From Halolamina sp. CBA1230 (GTDB lineage: Archaea > Halobacteriota > Halobacteria > Halobacteriales > Haloferacaceae): a stretch of 64,000 nucleotides of DNA. Positions 33,801 to 42,884 of this stretch are shown piece by piece. The position numbers were made by a program, and so were the translations under genes. The notes below the pieces were generated by a model. That model was not told the origin of the DNA. It saw only the letters and a program-made list of their open reading frames with translations, and ran no database searches. The first letter of the stretch is position 1, and every line of letters begins with the position of its first letter. Where the stretch lies: positions 1,860,001-1,924,000 of the forward strand of contig NZ_CP054587.1 of assembly GCF_002025255.2 (NCBI RefSeq). Direction: 5' to 3'.

Positions 33801-33823
33801 TTCTCCACTCGAAACGTAGGGGT
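33801..33823 (+). other. ORB-like site 7, at the orc1 start
   Basis: TTCTCCACTCGAAACGTAGG followed by GGT, ending 7 bases before ATG 33830. Orc1 bound here would cover its own translation start and promoter-proximal DNA, so autoregulation is likely. Confidence 0.8.
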
Positions 33824-33829
33824 ATCAAA

Positions 33830-35524
33830 ATGAACGATATGAACGACGACACGGGTTCGGAAGGAGGAGAGGGCGATCCGAACGACGGCTGGCCGATCGC
33901 GGACGACGGCGCGGTCGAAGAGGACGCTGACGACGCCGACATCGACAGCGACGATGGATCGAGCGCCGCCGAGCCGGACGACGGCGAGGACACCGACACG
34001 GACGAGTCCGAGGTCCTCGACACGGACGGGGTCACCGACGGCGTCGACTCCTCGTTGGACACGGAGGGGATCGACTCCTCGGTCGATCTCGACACCGGCG
34101 GCGTCGACATCGACCGGATGCTCGAGGACGACGGCGACAGCCAGGGGCTGTTCGACGACCTGATGGCCGGGGAGCCGATATTCAGCAACAAGGAGGTGCT
34201 CAGACCCTCCTACACGCCACACGAGCTCCCCCACCGTACCGACCAGATCAACCAGATGGCGACCATCCTGGTGTCGGCGCTGCGCGGGGACACCCCCTCG
34301 AACATCCTGATCTACGGGAAGACCGGCACCGGGAAGACCGCGAGCGCGAAGTTCGTGAGCCAGGAGCTCGAGTCCACCTCCCAGAAGTACGACGTCCCCT
34401 GCGAGGTGGAGTACATCAACTGCGAGATCACCGACACGCAGTACCGCGTGCTCGCCCAGCTCGCGAACAAGTTCATCGAGAAGAACCGCGAGATCGTCGG
34501 CGACCGCCTCGACGAACTCCGCGAACGCCGCTCGGCCGCGGCCGACGGCGACGAGGACGCGCTCGCGGACACGGAGTTCGACAGCGTCGAGGCCGTCGAC
34601 GAGAAGATCAGCGAACTCGAGGACGACCGCGAGGAGATGGAGGAGGTGCCCATGACCGGGTGGCCCACCGACCGCGTCTACTCCAAGTTCTTCGACGCGA
34701 TCGACTACCACGAGCGCGTGGTCGTGATCATGCTCGACGAGATCGACAAACTCGTCGAGAAGTCCGGGGACGACACGCTGTACAACCTCTCCCGGATGAA
34801 CTCCGAACTGGAGAATTCCCGCATCTCGATCATGGGGATCTCGAACGACCTCAAGTTCACCGACTTCCTCGATCCCCGAGTCAAGTCCAGCCTGGGCGAG
34901 GAGGAGATCGTGTTCCCGCCGTACGACGCCAATCAGCTCCGGGACATCCTCCAGCACCGCTCGGACGTGGCGTTCAAGGACGACGCGCTGACCGACGACG
35001 TGATCCCGCTGTGTGCCGCCTTCGCCGCACAGGAGCACGGGGACGCGCGACGCGCACTCGACCTCCTCCGGACCGCCGGCGAACTCGCCGAGCGCAGTCA
35101 GGCCGAGACCGTCGAGGAGCAGCACGTCCGGCAGGCCCAGGACAAGATCGAACTCGACCGCGTGGTCGAGGTCGTGCGCACGCTCCCGACCCAGAGCAAG
35201 ATCGTCCTGTTCGCGACGATCCTGCTCGAGAAGAACGGCGTCCACAACATCAACACCGGCGAGGTGTTCAACATCTACAAGCGTCTCTGCGAGGAGATCG
35301 ACGCCGACGTGCTGACCCAGCGCCGCGTCACCGACCTCATCAGCGAACTCGACATGCTGGGGATCGTCAACGCCGTCGTCGTCTCGAAGGGGCGCTACGG
35401 CCGCACGAAGGAGATCTCGCTGTCGGTCCCGATCGAGGAGACCGAACACGTCCTGCTCTCGGACTCCCGCCTCGGCGACATCGAGAACGCCCAGCCCTTC
35501 GTGCAGGCGCGCTTCGACAACTGA
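33830..35524 (+). CDS. orc1: Orc1/Cdc6 origin-binding initiator
   Basis: 564 residues from ATG 33830 (a second ATG at 33839). After a very acidic N-terminal extension (residues 1-110) come Walker A GKTGTGKT (about 163-170), Walker B VVIMLDEIDKL (about 297-307), sensor and lid regions, and a C-terminal winged helix (RRVTDLISELDMLGIV). An insertion of about 60 charged residues sits between Walker A and B, as in other haloarchaeal Orc1 proteins. It recognises the ORBs beside it and loads MCM. The presence of the oap genes indicates the main chromosomal origin-type orc1. Confidence 0.95.
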   Translation: MNDMNDDTGSEGGEGDPNDGWPIADDGAVEEDADDADIDSDDGSSAAEPDDGEDTDTDESEVLDTDGVTDGVDSSLDTEGIDSSVDLDTGGVDIDRMLEDDGDSQGLFDDLMAGEPIFSNKEVLRPSYTPHELPHRTDQINQMATILVSALRGDTPSNILIYGKTGTGKTASAKFVSQELESTSQKYDVPCEVEYINCEITDTQYRVLAQLANKFIEKNREIVGDRLDELRERRSAAADGDEDALADTEFDSVEAVDEKISELEDDREEMEEVPMTGWPTDRVYSKFFDAIDYHERVVVIMLDEIDKLVEKSGDDTLYNLSRMNSELENSRISIMGISNDLKFTDFLDPRVKSSLGEEEIVFPPYDANQLRDILQHRSDVAFKDDALTDDVIPLCAAFAAQEHGDARRALDLLRTAGELAERSQAETVEEQHVRQAQDKIELDRVVEVVRTLPTQSKIVLFATILLEKNGVHNINTGEVFNIYKRLCEEIDADVLTQRRVTDLISELDMLGIVNAVVVSKGRYGRTKEISLSVPIEETEHVLLSDSRLGDIENAQPFVQARFDN

Positions 35525-35541
35525 TCACCGTTCGGTACCGA

Positions 35542-35564
35542 GTTCCACCCGAAACGATGGGGGT
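35542..35564 (+). other. ORB-like site 8, downstream of orc1
   Basis: GTTCCACCCGAAACGATGGG plus GGT, nearly identical to site 4, in the 73-base gap between orc1 and sec11. Confidence 0.8.
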
Positions 35565-35597
35565 CGGGGAGAACGTCTCTGCGAGAAACCGAGCGTT

Positions 35598-36440
35598 TTA
35601 GGCCGCCGATAGCGGACTCGACAAGCTTCTCGATTCGGGACCGACGACCGACACCGACGTTTCGACTGCACCCGCAACGGAGCCGTTGAGGGTGGATGCG
35701 GAGTCGTTCACCGCAGGCGGCGACTCATCGACCGTCGCACTCGCGACCCCGGCGTCGATCGGTCCGGGTCCAGTCGTCGCCGCGCCGGAGAAGCCCAGTC
35801 GGACCCAGCCGAGGTAGGGGATTCGGACCCGTGCGGTGCCGATCAGCCACTCCGGCTTCACTGGCTCCCGGATGTTGTTGGTCTGGTCGTAGTAGGCGTT
35901 GTTGTCGCCTTTGGTGATGAAGCCCGCGTGGGGGGCCGGGCAGTTGTCCATCTCCTCGCAGTTGTCGGCGCCCTGCACCCACGCCTCGTTGGCCTCGTCG
36001 TACCAGTTCTCGCCGTCCTCGACCCAGAAGCGCGCGCGGTGGATGATCGGCGGGCTCGACCCACGACTTTCGTACACGATGACGGTCCCGAAGTCGTTGA
36101 ACGTCTTGTAGTCGACCTCTTTGCCGACTCGGTGGGTTACGACACCGGTCTCACCGCGGGCGGCGTCGGGAGCAAACCGGCCGGGTTCAGTGACGAAGAT
36201 CAGGTCGCCCGTCTGCATGTTCGGGCTCATACTGGAGCTCTCGACGGCGACCATCGGCGGCCAGACGCCGCTGACCGCGAACAGCAGCAGGCCCACCGCG
36301 GCGACGGTCGCGATGCTGGTCAGCATCTCCCGGGCGAACATCAGCGGGCCGGTCTCGGCTGTCAGAAACCGACGAAGCAGGCCGTCCGGCTCGTCGTCGT
36401 CGGTCGACGGCTCCGGTGGGGGACCTTCGCCAGCACTCAT
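35598..36440 (-). CDS. sec11: Signal peptidase I (Sec11-type)
   Basis: 280 residues from ATG 36440. One membrane segment (about 46-66) precedes the catalytic Ser in VESSSMSPNMQTGD; the His is in PIIHRARF and the Asp in FITKGDNNAYYDQ, the archaeal Ser/His/Asp arrangement. A second hydrophobic part (YLGWVRLGFSGAATTG) and a Ser/Val-rich tail follow. It removes signal peptides at the outer face of the membrane. Sec11 next to orc1 is a recurrent haloarchaeal neighbourhood. Confidence 0.92.
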   Translation of the reverse strand: MSAGEGPPPEPSTDDDEPDGLLRRFLTAETGPLMFAREMLTSIATVAAVGLLLFAVSGVWPPMVAVESSSMSPNMQTGDLIFVTEPGRFAPDAARGETGVVTHRVGKEVDYKTFNDFGTVIVYESRGSSPPIIHRARFWVEDGENWYDEANEAWVQGADNCEEMDNCPAPHAGFITKGDNNAYYDQTNNIREPVKPEWLIGTARVRIPYLGWVRLGFSGAATTGPGPIDAGVASATVDESPPAVNDSASTLNGSVAGAVETSVSVVGPESRSLSSPLSAA

Positions 36441-36570
36441 CTGTGCTCCGCTTGTTGGGGGGTAGCCATAGGCCTTCTGACTGGGTTCGTTCCGGCCGTC
36501 ACGACGCCGCGTTCGCTCGCTTCCGGCCGCTACCGACACCCTTTCGGTCCGTAGGTCCGCGCGTCACCCC

Positions 36571-38700
36571 ATGGCACGAATCGAGGCCGCGGACTTCCAC
36601 GAGATCGCCAAACCCGGCGACGCCCGCCTCTCGCCGGACGGCGAGCAGGTCGCGTTCGTCAAGGAACTCCCGGACGACGACGAGCGCTACGAGGCGACGA
36701 TCTATCTCGTCCCGAGCGACGGGAGCGACGAGCCCCGCCAGTTCAGCGTCTCGGAGGGCGCCGACAGCCAGCCCCGCTGGTCGCCCGCCGGCGATCGCCT
36801 CGCCTTCGTCTCGAACCGGGGGAAGGACGACGACCGCCCACAGCTCTGGCTCATCCCCGTCGACGGCGGCGAGGCCCGACAGGTCACGGAGGTGCCCGCC
36901 GGCGTTGGGGGGATCGCCTGGTCGCCCGACGGCGACCGGATCGCGTTCACCCAGTCCACGACGGAGACCGAACGCGAGGAAGGAACGGACGTCGACATCT
37001 CCGAGGAGCCGGAGTACGAGCGCGAGGAGCCGGACCCGCGAGTGATCGACCGCACCGTCTACCGCACGGGGCAGTCGCACTTCGACGGCGCGCGCTCACA
37101 CGTCTACGTCGCCCACGTCGGCGACGGCCTCGCGAGCGCCGACGAGGTCGACGTCGAGCGGATCACCGACGGCGACGTCGACTTCGGCGGTCCCGAGTGG
37201 GGCGACGCGTCGACGCTGTACTACACCGCCCAGGACGTGGGCGAGGACCCCGACGACTCCCACCGGTACTCCATCTACGCGTACGACACCGACGCCGAAG
37301 CGGCCGAGAAGGTCCACGAGTCGAGCGGCTGGGGCGCCGGCCTCGCCGCCACCGACGACGGACGGGTCGCGTTCCTCTACAGCGAGGAGGAGCAGGCCAG
37401 CATCCAGCCGACCGAACTCAAAGTGCTCGACACCGAGAACGGCGAGGTGGCCTGGATCACCGAGGCGCTCGACCGCGGACTGGGGTACGAGTCCGCGCCG
37501 CAGTGGGGCGCCGACGGCGAGCGGATCTACTTCTCGACGCCCGACGAGGGGAAGACCAGCGTCTGGTCGGCGCCCGGTGGGGCGAGCGAGCCGCCGAGCC
37601 GCGTGATCCGCCCCGGCGCCGTCAGCGCCGGCCACGTCGGCGCGGAGCGGTTCGCCTTCGCGATGAGCGAGTGGGACCATCCCGGGGACGTGTTCGTCTG
37701 CACGCTCGATCACGCCGACGAGCCGGGACTCGACGGCGGTGTGGGCGCCGAACGCGAGGACTGCGTCCGCCTCACCGAACTCAACGCCGACTACCTCGAC
37801 GACGTCTCGGTGCAGGAGCCCGAGGAGCTCTCCTTCGACTCCGACCAGGGCGAGGTCCACGGCTGGACCATCACGCCCCCCGAGTTCGACCCCGAGAAGG
37901 AGTACCCCCTCGCGGTCGAGGTCCACGGCGGCCCTCACGCGATGTGGACGACTGCGGGCACGATGTGGCATGAGTTCCAGACGCTCGCGGCCCGCGGCTA
38001 CGTCGTCTTCTGGTCGAACCCACGCGGCTCGACGGGCTACGGCGAGGAGTACATGCAGGCGATCGAGCGCGACTGGGGCGACGTGACGCTAACCGACGTG
38101 ATGGCCGGCGTCGACCTGCTGGCCGACCGCGAGTACGTCGACGCCGACGACGTCCACCTCACGGGTGGCTCCTTCGGCGGGTTCATGACCGCGTGGACGG
38201 TCGGGCAGACGGACTTCTTCCGATCGGCGGTCTCCCAGCGCGGCGTCTACGACCTCACGGGGTTCTACGGCTCGACCGACGGCGCCTACGCGCTCGTCGA
38301 GGGCGACTTCGACACCACGCCGTCGGAGGAGCCGGCGTTCCTCTGGGAGCAGTCGCCGACGGGCCACGCCCACGAGGTAGAGACGCCGACGCTGGTGATC
38401 CACTCCGACGACGACTACCGCACGCCGGTCTGTACCGCCGAACTCTGGTACCGGATGCTCCGCAAGCAGGGCACCGACACGCGGTTCGTGCTCTACCCCC
38501 GCGAAGGGCACGAGCTCTCCCGCTCGGGCGAGCCCGGCCACGTCGTCGACCGCGTCGAGCGCATCGCGCGGTGGTTCGACGGGTACAGCGACCACCACGA
38601 TGTCCCACGGGCGCTCGACCGCGAGGAGGACGAGGGGCTCTCGGCGAGTGAGGACGACGACGAGGACGAAAACGGCGACGACGCCGAGAACGAGGAGTAG
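36571..38700 (+). CDS. S9 family prolyl oligopeptidase/acylaminoacyl peptidase
   Basis: 709 residues. The N-terminal 420 residues are WD40-like propeller blades (LSPDGEQVAFVKE, WSPAGDRLAFVSN, WSPDGDRIAFTQS). The C-terminal alpha/beta hydrolase has the nucleophile in TGGSFGGFMTAW (Ser about 533), Asp in HSDDDYRTP (about 611) and His in REGHELSRSG (about 646). It ends with an acidic tail of about 40 residues. A cytosolic oligopeptidase is expected. Confidence 0.92.
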   Translation: MARIEAADFHEIAKPGDARLSPDGEQVAFVKELPDDDERYEATIYLVPSDGSDEPRQFSVSEGADSQPRWSPAGDRLAFVSNRGKDDDRPQLWLIPVDGGEARQVTEVPAGVGGIAWSPDGDRIAFTQSTTETEREEGTDVDISEEPEYEREEPDPRVIDRTVYRTGQSHFDGARSHVYVAHVGDGLASADEVDVERITDGDVDFGGPEWGDASTLYYTAQDVGEDPDDSHRYSIYAYDTDAEAAEKVHESSGWGAGLAATDDGRVAFLYSEEEQASIQPTELKVLDTENGEVAWITEALDRGLGYESAPQWGADGERIYFSTPDEGKTSVWSAPGGASEPPSRVIRPGAVSAGHVGAERFAFAMSEWDHPGDVFVCTLDHADEPGLDGGVGAEREDCVRLTELNADYLDDVSVQEPEELSFDSDQGEVHGWTITPPEFDPEKEYPLAVEVHGGPHAMWTTAGTMWHEFQTLAARGYVVFWSNPRGSTGYGEEYMQAIERDWGDVTLTDVMAGVDLLADREYVDADDVHLTGGSFGGFMTAWTVGQTDFFRSAVSQRGVYDLTGFYGSTDGAYALVEGDFDTTPSEEPAFLWEQSPTGHAHEVETPTLVIHSDDDYRTPVCTAELWYRMLRKQGTDTRFVLYPREGHELSRSGEPGHVVDRVERIARWFDGYSDHHDVPRALDREEDEGLSASEDDDEDENGDDAENEE

Positions 38701-38773
38701 CGCTCCCGAGGACTCCGTATCCCTACGGGGGCCGTTTTCGCCTGGCCGTCAGACGTGCCGTCCGTGCCCGGTT

Positions 38774-38955
38774 TCGAACTGAAGCGAGGGGGTTGGCGAC
38801 CCCAACGCCTCGCCGTCCCAGGTCCGGACCGTGGAGGTCACGGTGACCAGTGCGCTCCGCACGCCTCCCAACCGCTCCGGAGCCCTCCGAGGGAGCCTTT
38901 CACGTGGTCGTCAGACGCCGCCCAGTGGGTCGGTCTCGAACTGAAGCGAGGGGGT
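38774..38955 (+). repeat. 20-bp direct repeats after S9 peptidase
   Basis: TCGAACTGAAGCGAGGGGGT occurs at 38774-38793 and 38936-38955, 162 bases apart, each preceded within 40 bases by GTCAGACG. They lie in a 333-base gap with no supported gene. The G-run and GAAGCGA core weakly recall ORBs, about 5 kb from the origin. Confidence 0.6.
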
Positions 38956-39033
38956 CGTCCGCCGGAATCGCCCGAAACTCCCCGGCCTGACACCCCAGAA
39001 GGCACTTACACCGACACCGGCAACCGTCGGCCG

Positions 39034-39819
39034 ATGAATCGACGCCGAGTCGCCCTCCTGCTCGTCGTCGTCGGGCTGCTGTGTCTCCCGGCGCCGCAGT
39101 ATCTCGGCTGGGCAGCGGAGGCCACGTCCCCGCCCGCACAGACCTCCCAGATATACGTCGCCGAACCGATCGACCTCGACAACACCTCCGACCGCAAACG
39201 ACTCGTCGGCGCCCACGGCCACGAGGTGACGCTCGCGACCCACGAACTCACCGCTCGCCACGGCGACGAGTACCGCAAGCCGAACGCGACCCGCGAGCTG
39301 TTGGTGGCGGCGATGCGCGACGGCTCCGCCACCAGCGTCGGGAACGACGACGTTCGGGCCGACGTGCGTGCGATCGAGGACACCAACCGGTTCGTCAGGG
39401 ACACCAACGACGAGACCGAACCCGACGGCTACTACCGGTTCTCGGTCAGCGTCGACGGCCCGACGACGAACGTCACCGCCGAACCCGTCGAGATCGCGAC
39501 CGTCGCCGACGCCGTCGCCGAGCAGGCCCCGCGGTACGAGAGCCTCACCGCAGGCGAACAGCGGACGGTCGACGCCATCCTCGACAACTCCACGGGCGAC
39601 GACATGGGGTACCGACCCCGAGTGAACGACCCCTACGTCGACCAGCTTCCGACCGCGATCCGGAAGGGCGACACGCTGTACAACATCTCCGTCTACGGCC
39701 ACGTTGACGACTTCGGGCCCGGCTTCGGCGGCTTCGTCGTCGGGCTCGGCGTGGCGGCGCTGGGGGTCGTGCTGCTACTGGCTGGGGGCGGGCTGTACGT
39801 ATACGATCGCTGGACGTAG
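39034..39819 (+). CDS. Membrane-anchored hypothetical protein
   Basis: 261 residues from ATG 39034. An N-terminal hydrophobic segment (VALLLVVVGLLCLPAPQYLG) and a C-terminal one (VVGLGVAALGVVLLLAGGGLYVYDRW) enclose an acidic ectodomain of about 190 residues with sequons NTS, NAT, NVT and NIS. Haloarchaeal hypothetical; probably an outward-facing envelope protein. Confidence 0.7.
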   Translation: MNRRRVALLLVVVGLLCLPAPQYLGWAAEATSPPAQTSQIYVAEPIDLDNTSDRKRLVGAHGHEVTLATHELTARHGDEYRKPNATRELLVAAMRDGSATSVGNDDVRADVRAIEDTNRFVRDTNDETEPDGYYRFSVSVDGPTTNVTAEPVEIATVADAVAEQAPRYESLTAGEQRTVDAILDNSTGDDMGYRPRVNDPYVDQLPTAIRKGDTLYNISVYGHVDDFGPGFGGFVVGLGVAALGVVLLLAGGGLYVYDRWT

Positions 39820-39886
39820 TTCGGTCGCGACGTTTGCCTCCCTCGCTCACCGCTCTCACGGCTCGCTGCGCTCGCCGTTCGCTTCT

Positions 39887-39927
39887 GAGGCGGTTTGCCG
39901 CTCCTTTCAGTCGCGTTTTCCCGCCTC
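39887..39927 (+). repeat. Palindromic repeat family B, copy 1
   Basis: Arms GAGGCGG and CCGCCTC enclose TTTGCC...CGTTTTCC. The right arm overlaps the upp stop codon region. A related GCTCGCTGCGCTCGCCGTT palindrome precedes it (39861-39879). Confidence 0.75.
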
Positions 39928-40606
39928 ACGTGGTCCGGAACGACCGATCCCCCGCGTCGCCCAGCCCGGGCACGATGAACCCCTCGTCGTTGAGGCCGTC
40001 GTCGATAGAGACCGTCAGCAGGTCGGCCTCGGGGAACTCCTCGTTGACCCGGACCAGCCCCTCCGGCGCCGACACCGCCGAGAGCACGAACAGGTCCTCG
40101 GGCTCCTCGACGGCGGCGTCGAGAACGTTGTCGAGCACCGTACACATCGTCGACCCCGTGGCGAGCATCGGGTCCGCGACGACGACCGTGTCGTCCGCGG
40201 TGATCTCGGGCAGCTTCTTGTAGTCGACGCTGATCGGGAACCGACCGTCGTCGTCCATCCCGGCCTCCTCGTCGCGGCCGGCGGAGATGACTCCCTGCTT
40301 CGCGCGCGGGAACGCCTTCAGCAGCCCCTCGACGAACGGCGTCGCGGCTCGGAGAACGTTGATGATCACGACGTCGTCGAGCCCCTTGACGCGCTCGCCG
40401 GTCGTCTCGGTCAGGGGGGTCTGGACGGGGACGTACTCCGTCTCCATCGCGCCGTCGATGATCTCGTAGCCGCAGATCCGGCCGAGTTTCACGAGCCCCT
40501 TGCGGAAGCCGACCTGCTCGGTCTCCACGTCCCGGATCTTCGAGAGGGTGTCCTTCGCCAGCGCGTGCGTGACCAGCTTCGCCTGGTCGCGATCCTCGAT
40601 GGGCAT
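39926..40606 (-). CDS. upp: Uracil phosphoribosyltransferase
   Basis: 226 residues from ATG 40606, the typical length. The PRPP-binding motif [14 protein letters not shown] and the uracil-binding tail [12 protein letters not shown] are intact. The enzyme salvages uracil to UMP. A TATA-like TTTATGAC lies about 25 bases upstream on the minus strand, so the mRNA is probably leaderless. Confidence 0.95.
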   Translation of the reverse strand: MPIEDRDQAKLVTHALAKDTLSKIRDVETEQVGFRKGLVKLGRICGYEIIDGAMETEYVPVQTPLTETTGERVKGLDDVVIINVLRAATPFVEGLLKAFPRAKQGVISAGRDEEAGMDDDGRFPISVDYKKLPEITADDTVVVADPMLATGSTMCTVLDNVLDAAVEEPEDLFVLSAVSAPEGLVRVNEEFPEADLLTVSIDDGLNDEGFIVPGLGDAGDRSFRTT

Positions 40607-40681
40607 TGTCGGCCCTGGGGCTGCGAACGTCATAAACGCGGGCGGTTTCGTGTGGCTACGGGGTGCTGTGCCGCACCGTGG

Positions 40682-40975
40682 TCAGCGTCCGCGGTGGTCG
40701 GCGTCTGGTTCGGTGACCGCCAGTGTGTCGATCAGCGCGAGCACCACACCTCCAACTACGACGGCTCCCCCGGCGCAGAGGCCAACGGCAAGCGCACTCG
40801 CCCAGAAGAACGGGATCTCCGACGTGAGCCACAGTTGTCCGAACACGGCGCCGACGGCCGCTAACAGCGGGGCGCCGACGTAGACGTACCACTCGTTGTT
40901 CCACGCCTCGACGTCCGTCGAGAGGAGCCGCTCCTTCATGGCGTCTCGCACGGGATGTGATACATCCGTGGCCAT
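40682..40975 (-). CDS. 97-residue membrane protein
   Basis: Start at ATG 40975. Two membrane segments (about 34-54 and 58-84) after a charged N-terminus (VRDAMKERLLSTDVEAWNNE). No family recognised. It sits between upp and polD1 on the same strand. Confidence 0.65.
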   Translation of the reverse strand: MATDVSHPVRDAMKERLLSTDVEAWNNEWYVYVGAPLLAAVGAVFGQLWLTSEIPFFWASALAVGLCAGGAVVVGGVVLALIDTLAVTEPDADHRGR

Positions 40976-41010
40976 CAAAAAATCGACCGCTCACGAGCAG
41001 TGACTCTCCC

Positions 41011-42795
41011 TCACACGAACTTCCGGACTGTCATGTCCAGCGTGTCCAGATCCAGAATGGGCGCGTAGCCGTAGTCGGGGTCGATGTTGACGGACTTCTG
41101 GAAGTCGGTCTGCTCCTGCCAGCAGCCGGAGTTCACCGCGAGCACGTTGTGGTACTTCCCCCAGCCGAGCTTGTGGACGTGGCCGGTGTGGAACACGTCC
41201 GGCACCTCGTCGATCACGAGGTAGTCCTTCTCCTCGGGCGCGACGCGAGTGTGGCCGCCGTACTGCGGGGCGACGTGCCGTTTCTTCAGGAGCTGGTACA
41301 TCGCCTTGTGCGGGTCGTCGTAGCTGGCTTTCTCCTCCGGGAGTTCGGCGATCACCTCGTCCAGCGAGACGCCGTGGTACATCAGCACCGAGACGCCCTC
41401 GACGGTGACGGTGGAGGGGTTGCCCGTGAAGCGGGCGTCGTGGGCGCTCATGATGTCCCGCAGTTCCTCGGTGAACGCGGGCTGCGGCTCCGCCAGCCGG
41501 ACCGCGTCGTGGTTCCCGGGGATCATCACGATCTCCATGTCGCCGGGCACCTTCTTCAGCTCCTCCGCGAACGTCTCGTACTGGTCGTAGATGTCGACGA
41601 CGTCGAGCTCCTCGTCCTGGTCCGGGTAGACGCCGACGCCCTCGACCATGTCGCCGCCGATAAGCAGGTACTCCACGGCCTCGGCCTCGGGCGTGTGGAG
41701 CCACTCCGCGAAGCGGTCCCAGGCGTCCTGGGCGAACTCCTGGCTGCCGACGTGAATATCCGAGATGAGGGCGGCCTGCACGTGTCGGTCGGCCGTGTTG
41801 GGCTTGTGCGTCCGGGGCACGTCGGGGAAATGGAGCGAGTCGACGAACATGATCCCGCCGTCGTCGGCCAGCGTCCCCTGCACCGCGAGACACTCGTCGA
41901 GCAGCAGGTCGTCGACGAGGGGAGCGAACGCGCGGTCCTTCATGATCAGGCAGGGGAACGTCCCCGTGGTGTCCTCCAGTTCGACGATCCAGTGGCCCGA
42001 CGCGGTCGACCGGATGTCGTCGACGAGGCCGATCATCTCCGCGTCGCTCCCGCCGGGCATCGACTGGATCGCCTCCGCCGGCCGGTGGTTCACGCGCCCG
42101 CGGAGCAGTCCCGCGAGCCGGTCGTAGCGGTCCTGGAACGTGCCGACGAACTCCTCGTACTCGCCGGTGCCCGTGGAGCGGCCGGTCACGTCGTTGCGGA
42201 TCTCCGGCGCGGGCGGCGAGCGGTCGCCGACGGCCTCTGCAGTGGTCGACGGTTCGACGATATCCTCGCCCGTAGACCCCTTCGTTTCGGCTCCACTACC
42301 GCTCTCTTCCTGTCGATTATCTCGATTTTCGCTTCCAGTCGAAACGTTGGTATCGTCAGAATCGGCGTCGGGCGACGACTCTTCGTCGTCGTCGGCTCCG
42401 AGTGCCGACGACCCTTCGTCCTCGCCGCCTCCAGTTGCCGGCGACCCTTCGTCCTCCTCGGTCAGCAGTTCGTCGGCAGGCGTCGAGTCGTTCCCGGCCT
42501 CCATGTCGGTCGGCGCCTTCGCGGCGAGGTCGGGGGCACCCTCGGCCGCCTCGGGGTGACTGGGTTCGTCAGGAGTCGCCTCGCTCTCGGGGTCGCCGCC
42601 GAGCAGTGGCCCGTCGAGCGCCTCGCGGGCGTGGGCGGCGGTGACGACGAACGCGTCGCCGGCGGCCTCCGCCGCTGCTTCGGCGGCGAGTTCGGGTTCG
42701 CCGGCGTCCGCGAGCAGCGTCACCGCCTCGCGTTCGGCGTTGTACCCCCGGCTCGTGAGCGCCTCCACGAGCCGTCGATGGGACTCCTGTGGCAC
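41011..42795 (-). CDS. polD1: DNA polymerase D small subunit DP1
   Basis: 594 residues. The N-terminal roughly 60 residues form the helical Pol D small-subunit domain. A long acidic Ser/Glu-rich linker (about 60-215) is followed by an OB fold and a calcineurin-like phosphodiesterase with DIHVGS (about 345), GGDMVEG, GNHDAVR (about 427) and GHVHKLG motifs, so the exonuclease metal site looks complete. It forms the replicative PolD with DP2 at 50628-55796. Unlike in many euryarchaea, the two subunit genes are about 8 kb apart. Confidence 0.95.
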   Translation of the reverse strand: MPQESHRRLVEALTSRGYNAEREAVTLLADAGEPELAAEAAAEAAGDAFVVTAAHAREALDGPLLGGDPESEATPDEPSHPEAAEGAPDLAAKAPTDMEAGNDSTPADELLTEEDEGSPATGGGEDEGSSALGADDDEESSPDADSDDTNVSTGSENRDNRQEESGSGAETKGSTGEDIVEPSTTAEAVGDRSPPAPEIRNDVTGRSTGTGEYEEFVGTFQDRYDRLAGLLRGRVNHRPAEAIQSMPGGSDAEMIGLVDDIRSTASGHWIVELEDTTGTFPCLIMKDRAFAPLVDDLLLDECLAVQGTLADDGGIMFVDSLHFPDVPRTHKPNTADRHVQAALISDIHVGSQEFAQDAWDRFAEWLHTPEAEAVEYLLIGGDMVEGVGVYPDQDEELDVVDIYDQYETFAEELKKVPGDMEIVMIPGNHDAVRLAEPQPAFTEELRDIMSAHDARFTGNPSTVTVEGVSVLMYHGVSLDEVIAELPEEKASYDDPHKAMYQLLKKRHVAPQYGGHTRVAPEEKDYLVIDEVPDVFHTGHVHKLGWGKYHNVLAVNSGCWQEQTDFQKSVNIDPDYGYAPILDLDTLDMTVRKFV

Positions 42796-42884
42796 GGGGA
42801 CTCCTCGGCGAGGGGGCGGGAAAAGCGTACCGCAAGCCCCCCGGTTCCGGCACGGCTAAGCGAGCGGCGACCCCAGCCCCGGGC

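Larger units (their letters stand above)
32741..33829. other. Replication origin region (oriC, orc1-adjacent)
   Basis: About 1.1 kb without a supported gene between divergent oapA and orc1. It holds repeated sites close to TTCCACYCGAAACGATGGGG, the haloarchaeal ORB, in both orientations. An AT-richer segment (33180-33275, with CTAAATAAAG and GTGTAAAACTAC) lies between an inverted ORB (33121) and a direct ORB (33328) whose G-runs face outward, the expected plan for a duplex unwinding element. Three GATGTCA-like 7-bp units occur at 32964-32984. Confidence 0.88.

Noticed and set aside
33575-33829. Longer N-terminus for Orc1 from 33575
   Set aside because: The upstream codons are Arg/Pro/Ser-rich, unlike haloarchaeal proteins, and include an ORB; ATG 33830 gives the usual acidic start.
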